In this document: positions 40,867-50,967 of the stretch, one piece after another
How positions within the stretch are numbered: position 1 is the first letter of the stretch
Layout: each line of letters starts with the position of its first letter
Position numbers and translations under genes: made by a program
Notes under the pieces: model-generated
Told to the model about the DNA's origin: nothing
The model's input: only the letters and a program-made list of their open reading frames with translations
Database searches by the model: none
Source: Pseudothauera nasutitermitis
GTDB taxonomy: Bacteria; Pseudomonadota; Gammaproteobacteria; Burkholderiales; Rhodocyclaceae
Reading direction: 5' to 3'
NCBI RefSeq assembly: GCF_004801295.1
Contig: NZ_SSOC01000004.1
Coordinates: forward strand, 124,001 to 188,000
DNA length: 64,000 nt

Positions 40867-41378
40867 TGGACGCGGAACTGATGGAACTCTCCCGCCGGCT
40901 CGGCGAGGCGTTGCGCGCGCGCGGCTGGAAGCTGGTCACCGCCGAATCGTGCACCGGCGGCTGGATCGCCGAGGTGGTCACCGCCACGGCGGGCAGCTCG
41001 GCCTGGTTCGACCGGGGCTACGTCACCTATTCCAACGAATCCAAGTGCGAGATGCTGGAAGTCGCGCCGATCACCCTGGAAGTGCACGGCGCGGTCAGCG
41101 AGGCTACCGTGCGCGAGATGGTGGCCGGCGCGCTGGCGCACAGCCGTGCCGACGTGGCGGTGGCGGTGTCCGGCATCGCCGGCCCGGACGGCGGCACGCC
41201 GGCCAAGCCGGTGGGCACCGTGTGCCTGGGCTGGGGCGTGTACGGCGAGCCGCCGCGCGTGGAAACCCAGCAGTTCTCCGGCGACCGCGAGGCGGTGCGG
41301 CGCCGGACGGTGATCCACGCCCTGCGCGAAATCATCGCGCTCGCGGGCGGATCGGCCATTCTACAAAAGTTGCTGTAA
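40866..41378 (+). CDS. pncC: Nicotinamide-nucleotide amidase PncC (CinA C-terminal type)
   Basis: A 170-residue single-domain CinA-C protein. It deamidates NMN to nicotinate mononucleotide in NAD recycling. Motifs: TAESCTGGWIAEVVTATAGS at about 25, TYSNESKCEML, and AVSGIAGPDGGTPAKPVGTV at about 98. The N-terminal MoCF-like domain of full CinA is absent, as is common. Its start overlaps the pgpA stop by one base. Its stop codon lies inside the recA promoter and SOS box. Confidence 0.93.
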   Translation: MDAELMELSRRLGEALRARGWKLVTAESCTGGWIAEVVTATAGSSAWFDRGYVTYSNESKCEMLEVAPITLEVHGAVSEATVREMVAGALAHSRADVAVAVSGIAGPDGGTPAKPVGTVCLGWGVYGEPPRVETQQFSGDREAVRRRTVIHALREIIALAGGSAILQKLL

Positions 41379-41398
41379 ATAAATTCAGGCAATAGACT
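41370..41398 (+). promoter_or_regulatory. recA promoter
   Basis: TTGCTG (41370-41375), a 17-base spacer and TAGACT (41393-41398). This is good sigma70 spacing. It overlaps the pncC stop and the SOS box and lies about 87 bases before the recA ATG. Confidence 0.6.
41373..41388. promoter_or_regulatory. LexA (SOS) box of recA
   Basis: CTG-TAAATAAATT-CAG: a CTG-N10-CAG site with an AT-rich centre, as recognised by beta/gammaproteobacterial LexA. It covers the -35 end and half the spacer of the recA promoter, so bound LexA would block it. Confidence 0.72.
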
Positions 41399-41484
41399 GC
41401 GGGCAGGCGCGCCTGCGGTCCTCCGGCGGGCGCATTCCTGCAAACTCTGTGCCATAATCCGCCAATCACTCAGGAATACTTCAT

Positions 41485-42516
<1,032 letters not shown>

Positions 42517-42526
42517 AGCAACGGCC

Positions 42527-42962
42527 ATGGCCGGGGCGGACCTGCGTGAACGCGCGCTGCGCCACCTGGCGCAGCGCGAACATTCGCGCGCGGAACTGAC
42601 GAGGAAACTCGCCGGGCACGGCAGCGCGGAGGAAATCGACGCCGTGCTCGACCGCCTTGCCGAAGTGGAGCTGCAGTCCGACGCGCGTTTCGCCGGGGCC
42701 TGGGTGCGCAACCGCGCGGCGCGTTTCGGCACCGCCCGCCTGCGCCACGATCTGGCCAGCCGCGGCGTGGATGCCGGGCTGATCGATGCCGCGCTCGGCG
42801 ACGAGATGGCCGACGACGAGCTGGAGCGTGCGCGCCGTGTGTGGGCCGCCAAGTTCGGCCAGGCGCCCGGGGATGCCCGCGAATGGGCCCGTCAGGCGCG
42901 TTTTCTGCAAGGGCGCGGCTTTGCCGTCGCGGTGATCCGCAAGTTGCTGAAAGAGACCCCGG

Positions 42963-42982
<20 letters not shown>
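42527..42982 (+). CDS. recX: RecA regulator RecX
   Basis: A 151-residue helical protein that caps RecA filaments. It is made of three-helix repeats; recognisable stretches are [40 protein letters not shown] and [11 protein letters not shown]. It follows recA closely, as usual. Its last 20 bases overlap the lptB start. Confidence 0.92.
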
Positions 42983-43685
<703 letters not shown>

Positions 43686-43702
43686 CCCGGGCGAGCGACG
43701 GC

Positions 43703-45154
43703 ATGAAACCCACCCTCCAGCTCAAACTCTCGCAGCACCTCACGCTGACGCCGCAACTGCAGCAGTCGATCCGCCTGCTGCAACTGTCCACCATCGAGCT
43801 GAACCAGGAAATCGAGCGCTTCCTGCTGGAAAACCCCATGCTCGAGCGCGAGGACGGCGACGGCAGCGATTTCGGCGCGGCCGCCGCGCCGCCGTCGGCG
43901 TCTTCCAGCACTGAAACGCAGTCCTCCGGCGAAAATGCCGAAAGCCCGCGCGAGGAGGCTGCCGAAGCCGATCCGTCGAGCTACGACGAAGCCGGCGAAT
44001 GGCTCAGCGCGGCCAGCGGGAGCGGCAGCAAGCGCGACGATGACGACGACGTCGACTTCCAGGAATTCCAGGCCGCGGAAACCTCCCTGCGCGACCACCT
44101 CGACCAGCAGGTCGCGCTTTCCCCGCTGTCCGACCGCGACCGCGCGCTGGTGCGCTTCGTCATCGAAGCACTCGACGACGACGGCTATCTGCACCAGTCG
44201 CTGGAAGAGTTGCTGCCGCTGCTGTCCGAGGAACTCGAACTCGACATCGACGACCTCATCATCGCGCTGCACCACGTGCAGAACCTGGAGCCCGCCGGCA
44301 TCGGCGCGCGCACGCCGGTGGAATGCCTGAGCCTGCAGCTGCGTGCCATGAAGGCGGAGCCCGTGCGCGATCTGGCGCTGAAGATCGTCGATCATCATCT
44401 CGAACTGCTCGCCGAGCGCAACTTCGTCAAGCTCAAGCGCCTGCTCGGCTGCGACGACGACGCGCTGCGCGCCGCGCACGCGCTGATCTGCCGGCTCGAT
44501 CCGCATCCGGGCTCGCGCTATGCCGCGCAGGAAACCCGCTACGTGATCCCCGACGTGGTGGTGCGCAAGCTGCGCGGCCAGTGGGTGGTCAACCTCAACC
44601 CGGAGGCGATGCCCAAGCTGCGCATCAATGCGCTGTACGCGCAGATCCTCCAGCAGAACCGCGGCACCGGCGGCGGACTCACCGGCCAGCTGCAGGAAGC
44701 GCGCTGGCTGATCAAGAACGTGCAGCAGCGCTTCGACACCATCCTGCGCGTCTCCCAGGCCATCGTTGACCAGCAGCGGCAGTTCTTCGATCATGGGGAG
44801 GTGGCAATGCGTCCGCTCACGCTGCGCGAGATCGCGGACCAGCTGGAACTGCACGAGTCCACCGTGTCGCGGGTCACCACCCAGAAGTTCATGGCCACTC
44901 CCCGGGGGGTGTTCGAACTGAAGTATTTTTTCGGCAGCCACGTCGCCACCGATACCGGTGGGGCGGCATCTTCCACTGCGATTCGCGCGCTGATTCGCCA
45001 GCTGGTGGATGCCGAGGACAGGAAGAAGCCTCTGTCAGACGCCCGGATCGCCGAGTTGTTGGGCCAGCAGGGTATCGTCGTCGCGCGGCGCACCATCGCC
45101 AAATACCGCGAATCGCTCAATATCCCGCCGGTCAGTATGCGCAAAACGATCTGA
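43703..45154 (+). CDS. rpoN: RNA polymerase sigma54 factor RpoN
   Basis: A 483-residue sigma factor. Region I is Gln/Leu-rich (LTLTPQLQQSIRLLQLSTIE). An acidic Region II follows (about 50-120, with SSGENAESPREEAAEADPSS), then the core-binding domain. The DNA-binding part has the helix-turn-helix ELHESTVSRVTTQKFMATPR and the C-terminal RpoN box ARRTIAKYRE. It reads the -24/-12 promoters seen at nifB, nifL and rnfA in this window, with NifA as activator. It begins 17 bases after lptB. Confidence 0.98.
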   Translation: MKPTLQLKLSQHLTLTPQLQQSIRLLQLSTIELNQEIERFLLENPMLEREDGDGSDFGAAAAPPSASSSTETQSSGENAESPREEAAEADPSSYDEAGEWLSAASGSGSKRDDDDDVDFQEFQAAETSLRDHLDQQVALSPLSDRDRALVRFVIEALDDDGYLHQSLEELLPLLSEELELDIDDLIIALHHVQNLEPAGIGARTPVECLSLQLRAMKAEPVRDLALKIVDHHLELLAERNFVKLKRLLGCDDDALRAAHALICRLDPHPGSRYAAQETRYVIPDVVVRKLRGQWVVNLNPEAMPKLRINALYAQILQQNRGTGGGLTGQLQEARWLIKNVQQRFDTILRVSQAIVDQQRQFFDHGEVAMRPLTLREIADQLELHESTVSRVTTQKFMATPRGVFELKYFFGSHVATDTGGAASSTAIRALIRQLVDAEDRKKPLSDARIAELLGQQGIVVARRTIAKYRESLNIPPVSMRKTI

Positions 45155-45174
45155 ACTGAAGAAGAGGAGTCATC

Positions 45175-45498
45175 ATGAATCTCACCATCACCGGGCATCA
45201 CGTCGAAGTCACGCCGGCCATCCGCGAATACGTGACCTCGAAGCTGGACCGTGTCATCCGTCATTTCGACAACGTCACCAGCGTCGGCGTGATCCTTTCG
45301 GTGGAAAAGCTGGACCAGAAGGCCGAAGTGACCCTGCATACGCGCGGCAAGGACATCTTCGTCGAAGCGCACGACGCCGACATGTACGCGGCCATCGACG
45401 CCATGGTCGACAAGCTGGACCGCCAGGTGCAGAAGCACAAGCAGAAGGTGCAGGACCATCATCACGACGCGCTCAAGCACCAAAGCACCGAGCTGTGA
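45175..45498 (+). CDS. hpf: Ribosome hibernation promoting factor HPF (short type)
   Basis: A 107-residue protein that binds the 30S decoding centre in stationary phase. It has the family pattern: MNLTITGHHVEVTPAIREYV, then KLDRVIRHFDNV, the strand AEVTLHTRGKDIFVEAHD and the helix MYAAIDAMVDKLDRQVQKHK. The long-form C-terminal dimerisation domain is absent. A GAAGAGGAG ribosome site precedes ATG 45175; 20 bases after rpoN. Confidence 0.95.
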   Translation: MNLTITGHHVEVTPAIREYVTSKLDRVIRHFDNVTSVGVILSVEKLDQKAEVTLHTRGKDIFVEAHDADMYAAIDAMVDKLDRQVQKHKQKVQDHHHDALKHQSTEL

Positions 45499-45539
45499 TC
45501 GTTTCGCTGGTTCTATCGGCCTAGGGTGTGGTTTAATGC

Positions 45540-45559
45540 GCGCGTTTTTCAGAACGCGC
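45540..45559. repeat. 7-bp hairpin between hpf and ptsN
   Basis: GCGCGTT-TTTCAG-AACGCGC, a perfect stem with a six-base loop, about 40 bases after hpf and 78 before ptsN. No U tail follows it. It could be an attenuator or RNA-stability element in the 138-base gap. Confidence 0.4.
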
Positions 45560-45636
45560 CGTCAGCCGGCACCCGGCCGCCAAGTTCTCCGCCTGTGCGG
45601 CGCACGGTGGTCCGGCGCCGCGCGGAGCCTGACCGA

Positions 45637-46122
45637 ATGAGTCTGATCGCCCAACTTCTCCCCCTTTCCAACGTGGTCGTCGATCTCGACGCGAGCAGCA
45701 AGAAGCGCGTGTTCGAGCAGGCCGGCCTGCTGTTCGAGAACAATCAGGGCATCGCGCGCAGCGTGGTGTTCGACAGCCTGTTCTCGCGCGAGCGTCTCGG
45801 CTCCACCGGGCTGGGCCAGGGTATCGCCATTCCGCACGGCCGCATCAAGGGGCTGCAGGAGGCCGCCGGGGCGTTCTTCCGCCTGGCTACGCCGGTGCAG
45901 TTCGATGCCCCGGACGGCAAGCCGGTGAGCCTGCTGTTCGTGCTGCTGGTGCCCGAGCAGGCCAACGAAAGCCATCTGCAGCTGCTTTCCGAACTGGCGC
46001 AGATGTTCAGCGACCGGGCCTTCCGCGAAGCCCTGCAGAACGCACCCGATCCGGCCGCCATCCACGCGCTGTTCGCCGATTGGGGCCCGCATGCGTCAGA
46101 CGAGCGTCTCGAGGCTGTATGA
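45637..46122 (+). CDS. ptsN: Nitrogen-regulatory PTS enzyme IIA(Ntr)
   Basis: A 161-residue EIIA of the fructose/mannitol type. The phosphorylated His is in GIAIPHGRIKGL (about residue 67). The fold's other marks, FDSLFSRERLGSTGLGQG and LLFVLLVPEQANESHLQLL, are present. It links PTS phosphorylation to nitrogen and potassium status. ATG 45637 is chosen; the frame is open further upstream but without a ribosome site. Its end overlaps hprK by 32 bases. Confidence 0.95.
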   Translation: MSLIAQLLPLSNVVVDLDASSKKRVFEQAGLLFENNQGIARSVVFDSLFSRERLGSTGLGQGIAIPHGRIKGLQEAAGAFFRLATPVQFDAPDGKPVSLLFVLLVPEQANESHLQLLSELAQMFSDRAFREALQNAPDPAAIHALFADWGPHASDERLEAV

Positions 46123-47029
46123 GCGTCTGGGTCAGCCCCTTGAGCTGACCCATGTGTGCGGCGGTCTGGAGACCGCCATCGCGGTTTCCGAAGAACGCAT
46201 CTGGCCGGCCGATCTGGTCGGCCATCTCAATCTGATCCATCCGCAGCGCCTGCAGATCCTCGGTGCCGCGGAACTGGCCTGGGCGCGCCGCCAGTCGCGC
46301 GACAAGATCGCCCACCACCTCAACGAAATCCTTGCCGCCCGCCCGCCCGCCATCGTGGTCGCCGACGGCAGCGAAATCCCCGGCTTGCTCCACGGCCTGT
46401 GCGAGAACTTCGGCGTGGCGTTGTTCACCACGCCGCAGGCCTCCGCCGGGGTGGTCGACCAGCTGCGCCAGTATCTGGCCCGCGAACTGGCGGAAACGGT
46501 GTCGCTGCACGGCGTGTTCATGGACGTGCTCGGACTGGGCGTGTTCATCACCGGCAGTTCGGGCGCAGGCAAGTCCGAACTTGCGCTGGAACTGATCTCG
46601 CGCGGGCACGGCCTGGTGGCCGACGACGTGGTGGAATTTGCCCGCATCGCGCCCACCGTGCTCGAGGGGCGCTGCCCGGAACTGCTGCAGGATTTCATCG
46701 AAGTGCGCGGCCTGGGCCTGCTCAACATCCGCACCATCTTCGGCGAGACCGCCTGCCGGCGGAAGATGCGCCTGCGCCTGGTGTGCCACCTGGAGCGCCG
46801 CCAGCCGGGCCAGGACGATCCCACCCGCCTGCCGCTGCAGCAGGAGGCGCAGGGCGTGCTGGGCGTGCAGATTCCGCGCGTGGTGCTGCCGGTGGCCGCC
46901 GGGCGCAACCTGGCGGTGCTGCTGGAAGCGGCCGTGCGCTCCACCATCCTGAAACTGCGCGGCGTCGATCCGACCCAGGATTTCATCGACCGCCAGAGCC
47001 GCGCAATCACTGGGGAGCTGCCCGATTGA
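46091..47029 (+). CDS. hprK: HPr kinase/phosphorylase
   Basis: A 312-residue enzyme that phosphorylates HPr on Ser46 or reverses it. Walker A GSSGAGKSELALELI is at about residue 155, the following GHGLVADDVVEF is conserved, and the HPrK signature EVRGLGLLNIRTIFGE is at about 203. The N-terminal Mur-ligase-like domain is present. In betaproteobacteria it belongs to the nitrogen PTS set next to rpoN and ptsN. No HPr or enzyme I gene is in the window. Confidence 0.96.
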   Translation: MRQTSVSRLYERLGQPLELTHVCGGLETAIAVSEERIWPADLVGHLNLIHPQRLQILGAAELAWARRQSRDKIAHHLNEILAARPPAIVVADGSEIPGLLHGLCENFGVALFTTPQASAGVVDQLRQYLARELAETVSLHGVFMDVLGLGVFITGSSGAGKSELALELISRGHGLVADDVVEFARIAPTVLEGRCPELLQDFIEVRGLGLLNIRTIFGETACRRKMRLRLVCHLERRQPGQDDPTRLPLQQEAQGVLGVQIPRVVLPVAAGRNLAVLLEAAVRSTILKLRGVDPTQDFIDRQSRAITGELPD

Positions 47030-47118
47030 AGCGGTCCGCGGCGGGTATTGCTGCGCCGCATGGTTGTGCACCGCACGTCGATGCCACATAATCAGTGGCT
47101 GTGCGAGACCGCTTTTTG

Positions 47119-48735
47119 ATGAACACCCAGCCTCTTTCCCACTTCGACGACCGTCTGCACGCCCTGCGCGAGCGCTGGGAACAATACGTTGCCGGCGGAC
47201 AGCTGGAGCAGTTCGTCGAGTTCGCCGTGGCGCTCAACAGTCTGGTCGAGCATTTCGCCCGTCTGCGCCTGCCCGGCCTGACGCGCTTGTGCGAAGGACT
47301 GGAGAACGCCGTGCTGCCCCATATCGGCGATCCGTCCGCGCACCCGCTGGGCCCGCAGGCGGTGGCCTCGCTGCAGCGCCAGCTCGATGCGCTGTTCGGC
47401 TCGGTGAGTACCTCGCGCAACGGTTCGGTGCCGGTGCGCCGCCAGACCGAGGGCGTGCCGGTGCGCGACGGCGAGTGGGTGAAGCCACGCGAGGTGTGGA
47501 TCGTCAGCGCCGCCGCGGACGACGAGGTGGCCGACGGCCTCAGCCGCCAACTGCGCTTCTTCGGCTTCAAGATCACCCGGGTGGATTGGCACAACGTGCC
47601 CGAGGACACGGAGCTGCCGCTGGCCGTGCTGTTCGTTCCGGCGCGCGCGCGGGCCGAAGTCGATGCCGAGGCCCTGCGCCAGATCGCTGTGTTCCGCGCC
47701 GCATGCCCTGCCAGCCAGTTGTTCTACCTGGGCGTGGCGGCCTTCATCGAGCCCATCGTCGCGCTGATGCGCGCGGGGATCGATGTGGCGGTACCGGCCG
47801 ACGAGCAGCCGGCCATGGTGGTCAATCGCATTCTCGACCTGATCCAGACCGAGGAACAGGACAAGTACCGCGTGCTGGTGGTGGAGGATTCGCGCGTGGC
47901 CGCGACGCTGATCCGCCGTACGCTGGCCGAGCACGGCATCGACAGCCACGCCATCGCCGACCCCGGCACCCTGCTCGACACCCTGAAGGACTACCGTCCC
48001 GACCTGATCCTGATGGACATGTACATGCCGCGCTTCAACGGCGTGGAGGCCACCCGGGTGCTGCGCCAGATGTCGGCCTATCACACCCTGCCCATCGTCT
48101 ATCTGTCGGGCGAGTCCAACATCGGCATGCAGGTCGAGGCGCTGCGCCTGGGCGGCGACCAGTTCCTCATCAAACCCTTCAACCCGGTGCTGCTGGCCGC
48201 CGTGGTGAAGACCAAGATCGCCCGCTTCCGGGAGATGCAGCGTTCCACGCAGGTGGATGGACTCACCGGCCTGCTCAACCATTCCGCCGCCAAGGCGAGG
48301 CTGAAGGCGCTGGTGGAGGCCGCCGGCTACGAAGGGCGGTTCACCGTGGCCATGCTCGACATCGACCATTTCAAGTCGGTCAACGACACCTACGGCCATC
48401 CGGTGGGCGACCAGGTCATCCGCGGGCTGGCCTGGCTGCTCAAGGCGCGCCTGCGCGAAGGCGACCTGATCGGCCGCTATGGCGGCGAAGAGTTCATCGT
48501 TGCCCTGCCGGGTACCGACGTCCTGCTCGCACAGGCGGTCTTCGACCGCATCCGCAGTGATTTCGCCGCGCTGCCGCACACCCATCCGTGCGGTGTGCTG
48601 TACGCCACCTTCAGCGCCGGGGTAGCCGGCTATCCCGCCCAGGACAGCGCCTCGGCGCTCACCGAGGCCGCCGACCAGGCGCTGCTGCAGGCCAAGAGCC
48701 TGGGGCGCAACCGGGTGGAAGCCGCGCCCGACTGA
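47119..48735 (+). CDS. Two-receiver response regulator with GGDEF diguanylate cyclase domain
   Basis: A 538-residue protein. A helical N-terminal part (about 1-105) resembles a phosphotransfer-like bundle. It is followed by a degenerate receiver (about 125-245, REVWIVSAAADDEVADGL) that lacks the clear Asp pocket. A normal receiver follows (about 253-370: VLVVEDSRV, with LILMDMYMPRFNG bearing the phospho-Asp, and a Lys in LIKPFNP). The GGDEF domain (about 375-535) has DIDHFKSVNDTYGH and the active motif GGEEF. It should make cyclic di-GMP on phosphorylation. ATG 47119 is used; GTG 47095 and 47101 are in frame. Confidence 0.92.
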   Translation: MNTQPLSHFDDRLHALRERWEQYVAGGQLEQFVEFAVALNSLVEHFARLRLPGLTRLCEGLENAVLPHIGDPSAHPLGPQAVASLQRQLDALFGSVSTSRNGSVPVRRQTEGVPVRDGEWVKPREVWIVSAAADDEVADGLSRQLRFFGFKITRVDWHNVPEDTELPLAVLFVPARARAEVDAEALRQIAVFRAACPASQLFYLGVAAFIEPIVALMRAGIDVAVPADEQPAMVVNRILDLIQTEEQDKYRVLVVEDSRVAATLIRRTLAEHGIDSHAIADPGTLLDTLKDYRPDLILMDMYMPRFNGVEATRVLRQMSAYHTLPIVYLSGESNIGMQVEALRLGGDQFLIKPFNPVLLAAVVKTKIARFREMQRSTQVDGLTGLLNHSAAKARLKALVEAAGYEGRFTVAMLDIDHFKSVNDTYGHPVGDQVIRGLAWLLKARLREGDLIGRYGGEEFIVALPGTDVLLAQAVFDRIRSDFAALPHTHPCGVLYATFSAGVAGYPAQDSASALTEAADQALLQAKSLGRNRVEAAPD

Positions 48736-48738
48736 ACG

Positions 48739-48758
48739 TGCGCCCTTGCCGCGGCGCA
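48739..48758. repeat. Short hairpin after the GGDEF gene
   Basis: TGCGCC, an eight-base loop, then GGCGCA, four bases after the stop. No T run follows; a weak terminator at most, just before ilvA. Confidence 0.3.
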
Positions 48759-48809
48759 TCATCGGCTGCTACGCTCGATCCCTTTCGCCGTACGCGCACA
48801 GCCTCCGCC

Positions 48810-50330
48810 ATGACCGCCGCCAGCCCGGATTATCTGGAACGCATCCTCAATGCCCAGGTATACGACGTGGCCGAGCCCACCCCGCTCGAACTCGCCGACA
48901 ACCTGTCCGCCCGCCTGCACAACCGCATCCACTTCAAGCGCGAGGACATGCAGCCGGTGTTCAGCTTCAAGCTGCGCGGCGCCTACAACAAGATGGCGCA
49001 GCTTTCGCCGCAGGCCCTCAAGCGCGGAGTGATCTGTGCTTCCGCCGGCAACCACGCCCAGGGTGTGGCGCTGTCGGCGCAGAAGCTGGGCGTGCGCGCG
49101 GTCATCGTCATGCCCACCTCCACCCCGCAGATCAAGGTCGACGCGGTGAAGGCGCGCGGCGGCGAGGTGGTGCTGGCCGGCGATTCGTATTCCGACGCCT
49201 ACGCCCGCGCGCTGGAGCTGGAGAAGGAGGAAAAGCTCACCTTCGTGCACCCTTTCGACGATCCGGACGTGATCGCCGGGCAGGGCACCATCGGCATGGA
49301 GATCCTGCGCGATCACGCCAAACCCATCCATGCGATCTTCTGTGCGGTGGGCGGCGGCGGGCTGATCGCCGGGGTGGCCGCCTACGTCAAGCGCCTGCGC
49401 CCGGAAACCCGCATCATCGGCGTGGAAGCGGTGGATGCCGACGCGATGACCCGCTCGCTGGCCGCTGGCCGCCGGGTAGAGTTGGAGCAGGTCGGCCTGT
49501 TCGCCGACGGCGCGGCGGTGAAGCTGGTCGGCACGGAAACCTTCCGCCTGTGCCAGCAGTATGTCGATGAGATGATTCTGGTGGATAACGACGCCATCTG
49601 TGCGGCCATCAAGGACGTCTTCGAGGACACCCGCTCCATTCTCGAACCGGCCGGCGCGCTGGCCGTGGCCGGCGCCAAGGAATACGCCAAGCGCAACAAA
49701 CTGCGCGACAAGAGCCTGGTGGCGGTGTGCTCCGGCGCCAACATGAACTTCGATCGCCTGCGCTTCGTCGCCGAGCGCGCCGAACTGGGCGAGCAGCGCG
49801 AGGCCGTGCTGGCGGTGAGCATTCCGGAAAAGCCGGGCTCCTTCCGCAAGTTCATCGGCGTGCTGGGCAACCGCAACATCACCGAGTTCAACTACCGCTA
49901 TGCGGACGCCGCCACCGCGCACATCTTCGTCGGCGTCACCGTGCACAACCGCGCCGAGGCCGGCCGACTCACCGAGATGCTGGCGCGCCATGAGCTGCCG
50001 GCGGTCGATCTGACCGACGACGAGATGGCCAAGACCCACGTGCGCTACATGGTGGGCGGCCGCGCCCCGCAGGTGGACAACGAACTGATCTACCGCTTCA
50101 CTTTCCCCGAGCGCCCCGGCGCGCTGATGAACTTCCTCTCCAACCTGCATTCGGACTGGAACATCAGCCTGTTTCACTACCGCAACCATGGCGCCGACTT
50201 CGGCCGCGTGCTGGTGGGCATGCAGGTACCGCCGGGGGATCGTGGTGCCTTCCAGGAATTCCTCGACCGCCTGGGCTACGACTACATCGACGAAACGGCC
50301 AACCCCGTCTACCGGCTGTTCCTCGGCTGA
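48810..50330 (+). CDS. ilvA: Threonine ammonia-lyase IlvA, biosynthetic
   Basis: A 506-residue PLP enzyme that converts threonine to 2-oxobutanoate for isoleucine synthesis. The PLP-binding Lys54 is in FSFKLRGAYNK; the Gly-rich phosphate loop is VGGGGLIAG. Two C-terminal ACT-like regulatory domains (about 325-410 and 420-505; VSIPEKPGSFRKF and FTFPERPGALMNFL) show that it is the long, isoleucine-inhibited form. ATG 48810 is used. The end overlaps the convergent cyclo-ligase gene by 22 bases. Confidence 0.96.
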   Translation: MTAASPDYLERILNAQVYDVAEPTPLELADNLSARLHNRIHFKREDMQPVFSFKLRGAYNKMAQLSPQALKRGVICASAGNHAQGVALSAQKLGVRAVIVMPTSTPQIKVDAVKARGGEVVLAGDSYSDAYARALELEKEEKLTFVHPFDDPDVIAGQGTIGMEILRDHAKPIHAIFCAVGGGGLIAGVAAYVKRLRPETRIIGVEAVDADAMTRSLAAGRRVELEQVGLFADGAAVKLVGTETFRLCQQYVDEMILVDNDAICAAIKDVFEDTRSILEPAGALAVAGAKEYAKRNKLRDKSLVAVCSGANMNFDRLRFVAERAELGEQREAVLAVSIPEKPGSFRKFIGVLGNRNITEFNYRYADAATAHIFVGVTVHNRAEAGRLTEMLARHELPAVDLTDDEMAKTHVRYMVGGRAPQVDNELIYRFTFPERPGALMNFLSNLHSDWNISLFHYRNHGADFGRVLVGMQVPPGDRGAFQEFLDRLGYDYIDETANPVYRLFLG

Positions 50331-50926
50331 TCCACGCCGGGGCGGAACACCCCCGCCTCGGTGACCAGCCAGTCCATCGGCCGGTCGTGCGACTGCGGCA
50401 GCACGCTGTCCGCGCGACCCAGTTCGAAGCCCACGCCGATCGCCACCATGGGCAGCGCTGCCAGGGTGCGGTCGAAATACCCGCCGCCATAGCCCAGCCG
50501 ATAACCGGCCGCGTCGAAGGCGTTCAACGGGATCAACACCGCATCCGGCACGAGGGCCTCGCCGCTTTCCGGATAGGGGATGCCGTGGCGGTCGACCGCC
50601 ATCGGTACGTCCACCGACCAGCGCCGGAACACCAGCGGGTGGTCGCGCTCCAGCACCACCGGCAGCGCCGCCGTGCGCCGTGCGCCGCCCGCCTGCCAGC
50701 GGCTCATCCACGCGCGCAGATCCGGCTCTCCCCGCCACGGCCAGCAGAACGCCAGCACGCCCGGCGAGAGATCTGCGCACAAGGTATCGAGGTGGGTTTC
50801 GATACGCGTTTCCAGACCGGCTCGCGTATTGGCATCCAGCGCTTCGCGGCGTGCCACGGCCTGCGCGCGCAGCCGCCTGCGGGCGTCTTCCGGGGCAGGT
50901 GTAACAGCGCTGGAGGCGTCGTTCAT
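50309..50926 (-). CDS. 5-formyltetrahydrofolate cyclo-ligase
   Basis: A 205-residue enzyme that recycles 5-formyl-THF to 5,10-methenyl-THF using ATP. It has an N-terminal helix with LRAQAVARREAL and the C-terminal catalytic block DAVLIPLNAFDAAGYRLGYG followed by GGYFDRTL, which is the family hallmark. The gene converges on ilvA with overlapping ends and diverges from the lytic transglycosylase gene 41 bases away. Confidence 0.92.
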   Translation of the reverse strand: MNDASSAVTPAPEDARRRLRAQAVARREALDANTRAGLETRIETHLDTLCADLSPGVLAFCWPWRGEPDLRAWMSRWQAGGARRTAALPVVLERDHPLVFRRWSVDVPMAVDRHGIPYPESGEALVPDAVLIPLNAFDAAGYRLGYGGGYFDRTLAALPMVAIGVGFELGRADSVLPQSHDRPMDWLVTEAGVFRPGVDQPRNSR

Positions 50927-50967
50927 TGTGATAACTTGGTCAGCTTATGTGCGGGGGATGGTAAGCG

